Below, piece by piece: positions 62,201 through 64,000 of a stretch of 64,000 bases of DNA. Origin of the DNA: Dirofilaria immitis (Eukaryota > Nematoda > Chromadorea > Rhabditida > Onchocercidae); contig JAKNDB010000103.1 of the NCBI GenBank assembly GCA_024305405.1, forward strand, positions 1,984,001 to 2,048,000, written 5' to 3'. The notes under the pieces are model-generated. The model had not been told where the DNA came from and ran no database searches. It saw only the letters and a program-made list of their open reading frames with translations. The translations under genes and the position numbers were made by a program. Within the stretch, counting starts at the first letter, position 1; each line of letters starts with the position of its first letter.

Positions 62201-63158
62201 AAATCGCATAGCAAAAAGAAATGCAAATCCATAATTGGCAAGCCAAGGAATTAAAAGTGTAGAAATTGCTGATATTATTCCAAATAAAGTAAATAATTTC
62301 TAAAATATTCTTTATAATGATATTTTCGTTCTTTATCAAACATCCATTTCGCTTCATAAAAATTTGATTCATTATGATATCAAATCAAATTTATCAATGT
62401 TATCATTACCAATAATGAATTACTAGGAAATTCATTAGAAAATGTATTAAAATCCATTTCAAAAAATTTTACCTGATACTTAATTTTTTCAAGTAAAATT
62501 ACTGGATAAGTACCTATAAGATTACCGATAGCTGTTGCTGAAAATAGCAAGCTTTTCTCAGTAGTGGTGAAATAATATCCGGATGATTTTTTTGATAGAT
62601 CTAAAACAGCCATGATAAAACTCTTAAAAGCAAATTATCAATAAAAACTTTATCAATAGGTGTGATGATTTTCTTTAGCATTATTTGCTTTCTAATTCTG
62701 ATAACATTATCACTCATATCAGAATCACTTGACATTTATTCATTAAATATTGTTATTCCTATTGAAATTAATTCGATATTCATTCATAGATTTTATGAAA
62801 TAGTTTGTAACTTATTAAAATTGGCATTAAAATTATATTTCACTCGTTATCTTTAAAAGTTGTTAAATTCCTAATTTCTTACATGTAATTTTAAATTTCT
62901 ATTTTATATCTATTTATATAAGATATTTCAAATTCAAATTTAAAAAAAAATAAAAAAATGCAAAAAGATGAAAAATTTACCCAATTCTTCCGTTGTTGAA
63001 TTAAATTCTTGCGTTATCTTATCATCGGACATACAGATAATTGTGAAATTTAAAATTAAAGCATTGCTAGTAATAATTGAAAGTGCTAATATCGAAATAA
63101 TTAATATCAAATATCGTGTATGATTTGCATAATATATTGGCTTAGAACCGGAAAACAT
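59246..63158 (-). CDS. SLC17-family major facilitator transporter (anion / phosphate / vesicular glutamate type)
   Basis: Multi-pass membrane transporter of organic anions, often proton- or sodium-coupled. Exons, right to left: 62981-63158 (MFSGSKPIYYANHTRYLILI), 62473-about 62620, 62195-62299, 61709-61816, 61455-61603, 60903-61091, 60526-60678, 60164-60297, 59782-59900, 59246-59408. Family features are the ICM segment before a polar loop, then LLFSATAIGNLIGTYP, STYPVLGTITSQWS, GPLFTMPISGALC with FGWPATYYIHG, RDISIWGVWIASIGGTFGFQ, VLHFTVEKAGLATALPMILS, VLAGPFSDHA and the C-terminal VGEASPASWTK. Length is about 480 residues with roughly 11-12 membrane helices. Exons 6 and 7 each lack one base (runs 60930-60934 and 60560-60563). 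With the first restored the protein reads FFQYGPVYLNE, as expected for the family. The exon 2 acceptor also appears one base out. TTTTTTTTTAG lies one base before the ATG and may be a trans-splice site. The exact substrate cannot be deduced. Confidence 0.92.
61604..61625. repeat. TA microsatellite forming a 3' splice site
   Basis: A pure TA run lies directly against SLC17 exon 61455-61603. On the minus strand its last bases, ATATAG, are the only available acceptor, so the repeat replaces the usual pyrimidine tract. Confidence 0.8.
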
Positions 63159-64000
63159 TCTAAAAAAAAATTATTTTATTTTTTAATAAAATTATAAATT
63201 ATTATCGATATCAACAATACTTTTCTTTTGATATAATTTAACTAATTAAATAAGATTTTATAGGCAAATATATGAGGATGATCGATTGATATAATAGATG
63301 ATATCTCACATTTCTAATATAAAATTAAACCATAAAAAGTTAACTATTAATATCGATAAGAAGTACGATAAGTTATTCATTTAATATTATTCATAATTTT
63401 CTAATATATTTGAATATTAAATTATTGAATTGAACGGTAACTTCAAAAGATCAAATTTAGAAATGAACAATATTGAATCATTAGAAACGATGGTTGACAG
63501 GTTGATAGAATCATCATATAGGTCTATTTAATAAATGATTTCCTTCTTAATGATTGATTTAAAAATTTCTCAATATAAATGATACATCTCTAGAGAATTC
63601 TAAAAATTCAACACTGCTCTTTAAAAGGGATCTTAACATCTGTAACAATCCAATATTTAATGCAAAAAAATTAAAATAATTAACTGAAGGAAATATGAAA
63701 AAAAAAAACATATATCGAAAAGAGATTGAAACAAACATAATTTTAAGTGCGAAAAACTTTCAGTTTACGTTTGGGAACGAAAAAAACGACTCTTTTTTTA
63801 ATATAAAAACGAGTTTTTATTTTTTTTTTTAAATGGAATTGTTGAAGGACAAAAGAGAAGAAGTTTGTTAATACTTTAAAAAGTATCCTAGCTTATTCCA
63901 ATTATTTTTCTATAATTTATATTAAATAAATATTACATATTTAAATATATGTATGACACCTTTATTGAAATTATTAAAGAGTAATGTTTAATTTATATAA
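63159..64000. other. Upstream flank of SLC17 gene, no gene recognised
   Basis: AT-rich DNA with short A and T runs and no recognisable exon. It should contain the SLC17 promoter and any outron. ORFs are short and without family signal. Confidence 0.5.

Overview
This is a nuclear chromosome segment from a very AT-rich nematode, most likely a filarial or related spirurine (clade III) worm. It has spliced genes with GT-AG introns, two near-copies of the nematode SL1 spliced-leader sequence, animal/nematode gene families, and a decayed fragment resembling a Rickettsiales/Wolbachia type IV secretion gene. Six protein-coding genes were reconstructed exon by exon from splice sites, reading phase and protein family features.

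Layout. 1-6.8 kb: AT-rich intergenic DNA with microsatellites. 6.85-25.0 kb (minus): 6-phosphofructo-2-kinase/fructose-2,6-bisphosphatase (PFKFB), 12-13 exons, with a 10.7 kb first intron. 25.0-31.9 kb: intergenic, with a 200 bp AAT array. 31.9-36.7 kb (minus): a probable chromatin/transcription protein with an N-terminal MADF-like domain and two C-terminal BEN-like repeats. 36.97-38.01 kb (plus): cytochrome c oxidase subunit 6C-like gene, head-to-head with the previous gene across about 300 bp. 38.88-46.52 kb (minus): CRAL-TRIO/GOLD lipid-binding protein of the SEC14L/CTG-1 type, tail-to-tail with COX6C. 49.51-50.98 kb (minus): ribosomal protein S7. 51.9-52.4 kb (minus): virB6-like bacterial fragment. 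52.94-52.98 kb: tandem SL1-like sequence. 53-59.2 kb: AT-rich intergenic. 59.25-63.16 kb (minus): SLC17-family major facilitator transporter with ten coding exons.

A striking technical pattern runs through all of this. Five of the six host genes carry exons where exactly one base is missing, in or next to a short A/T run; adding that base restores family-like protein, reading frame and intron phase. It happens twice in RPS7 itself, an essential gene. The best explanation is homopolymer contraction in the assembly, so these genes should not be called pseudogenes, and any automated gene model here will be fragmented.

The genes do not form an operon or pathway: they are glycolytic control (PFKFB), respiration (COX6C), translation (RPS7), lipid binding (CRAL-TRIO/GOLD), organic anion transport (SLC17) and a probable DNA-binding regulator (MADF/BEN). 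The most interesting items are the MADF plus double-BEN architecture and its shared divergent promoter, the virB6-like transfer, and the tandem SL1-like repeat. Family assignments rest on recognition of motifs without a database search.
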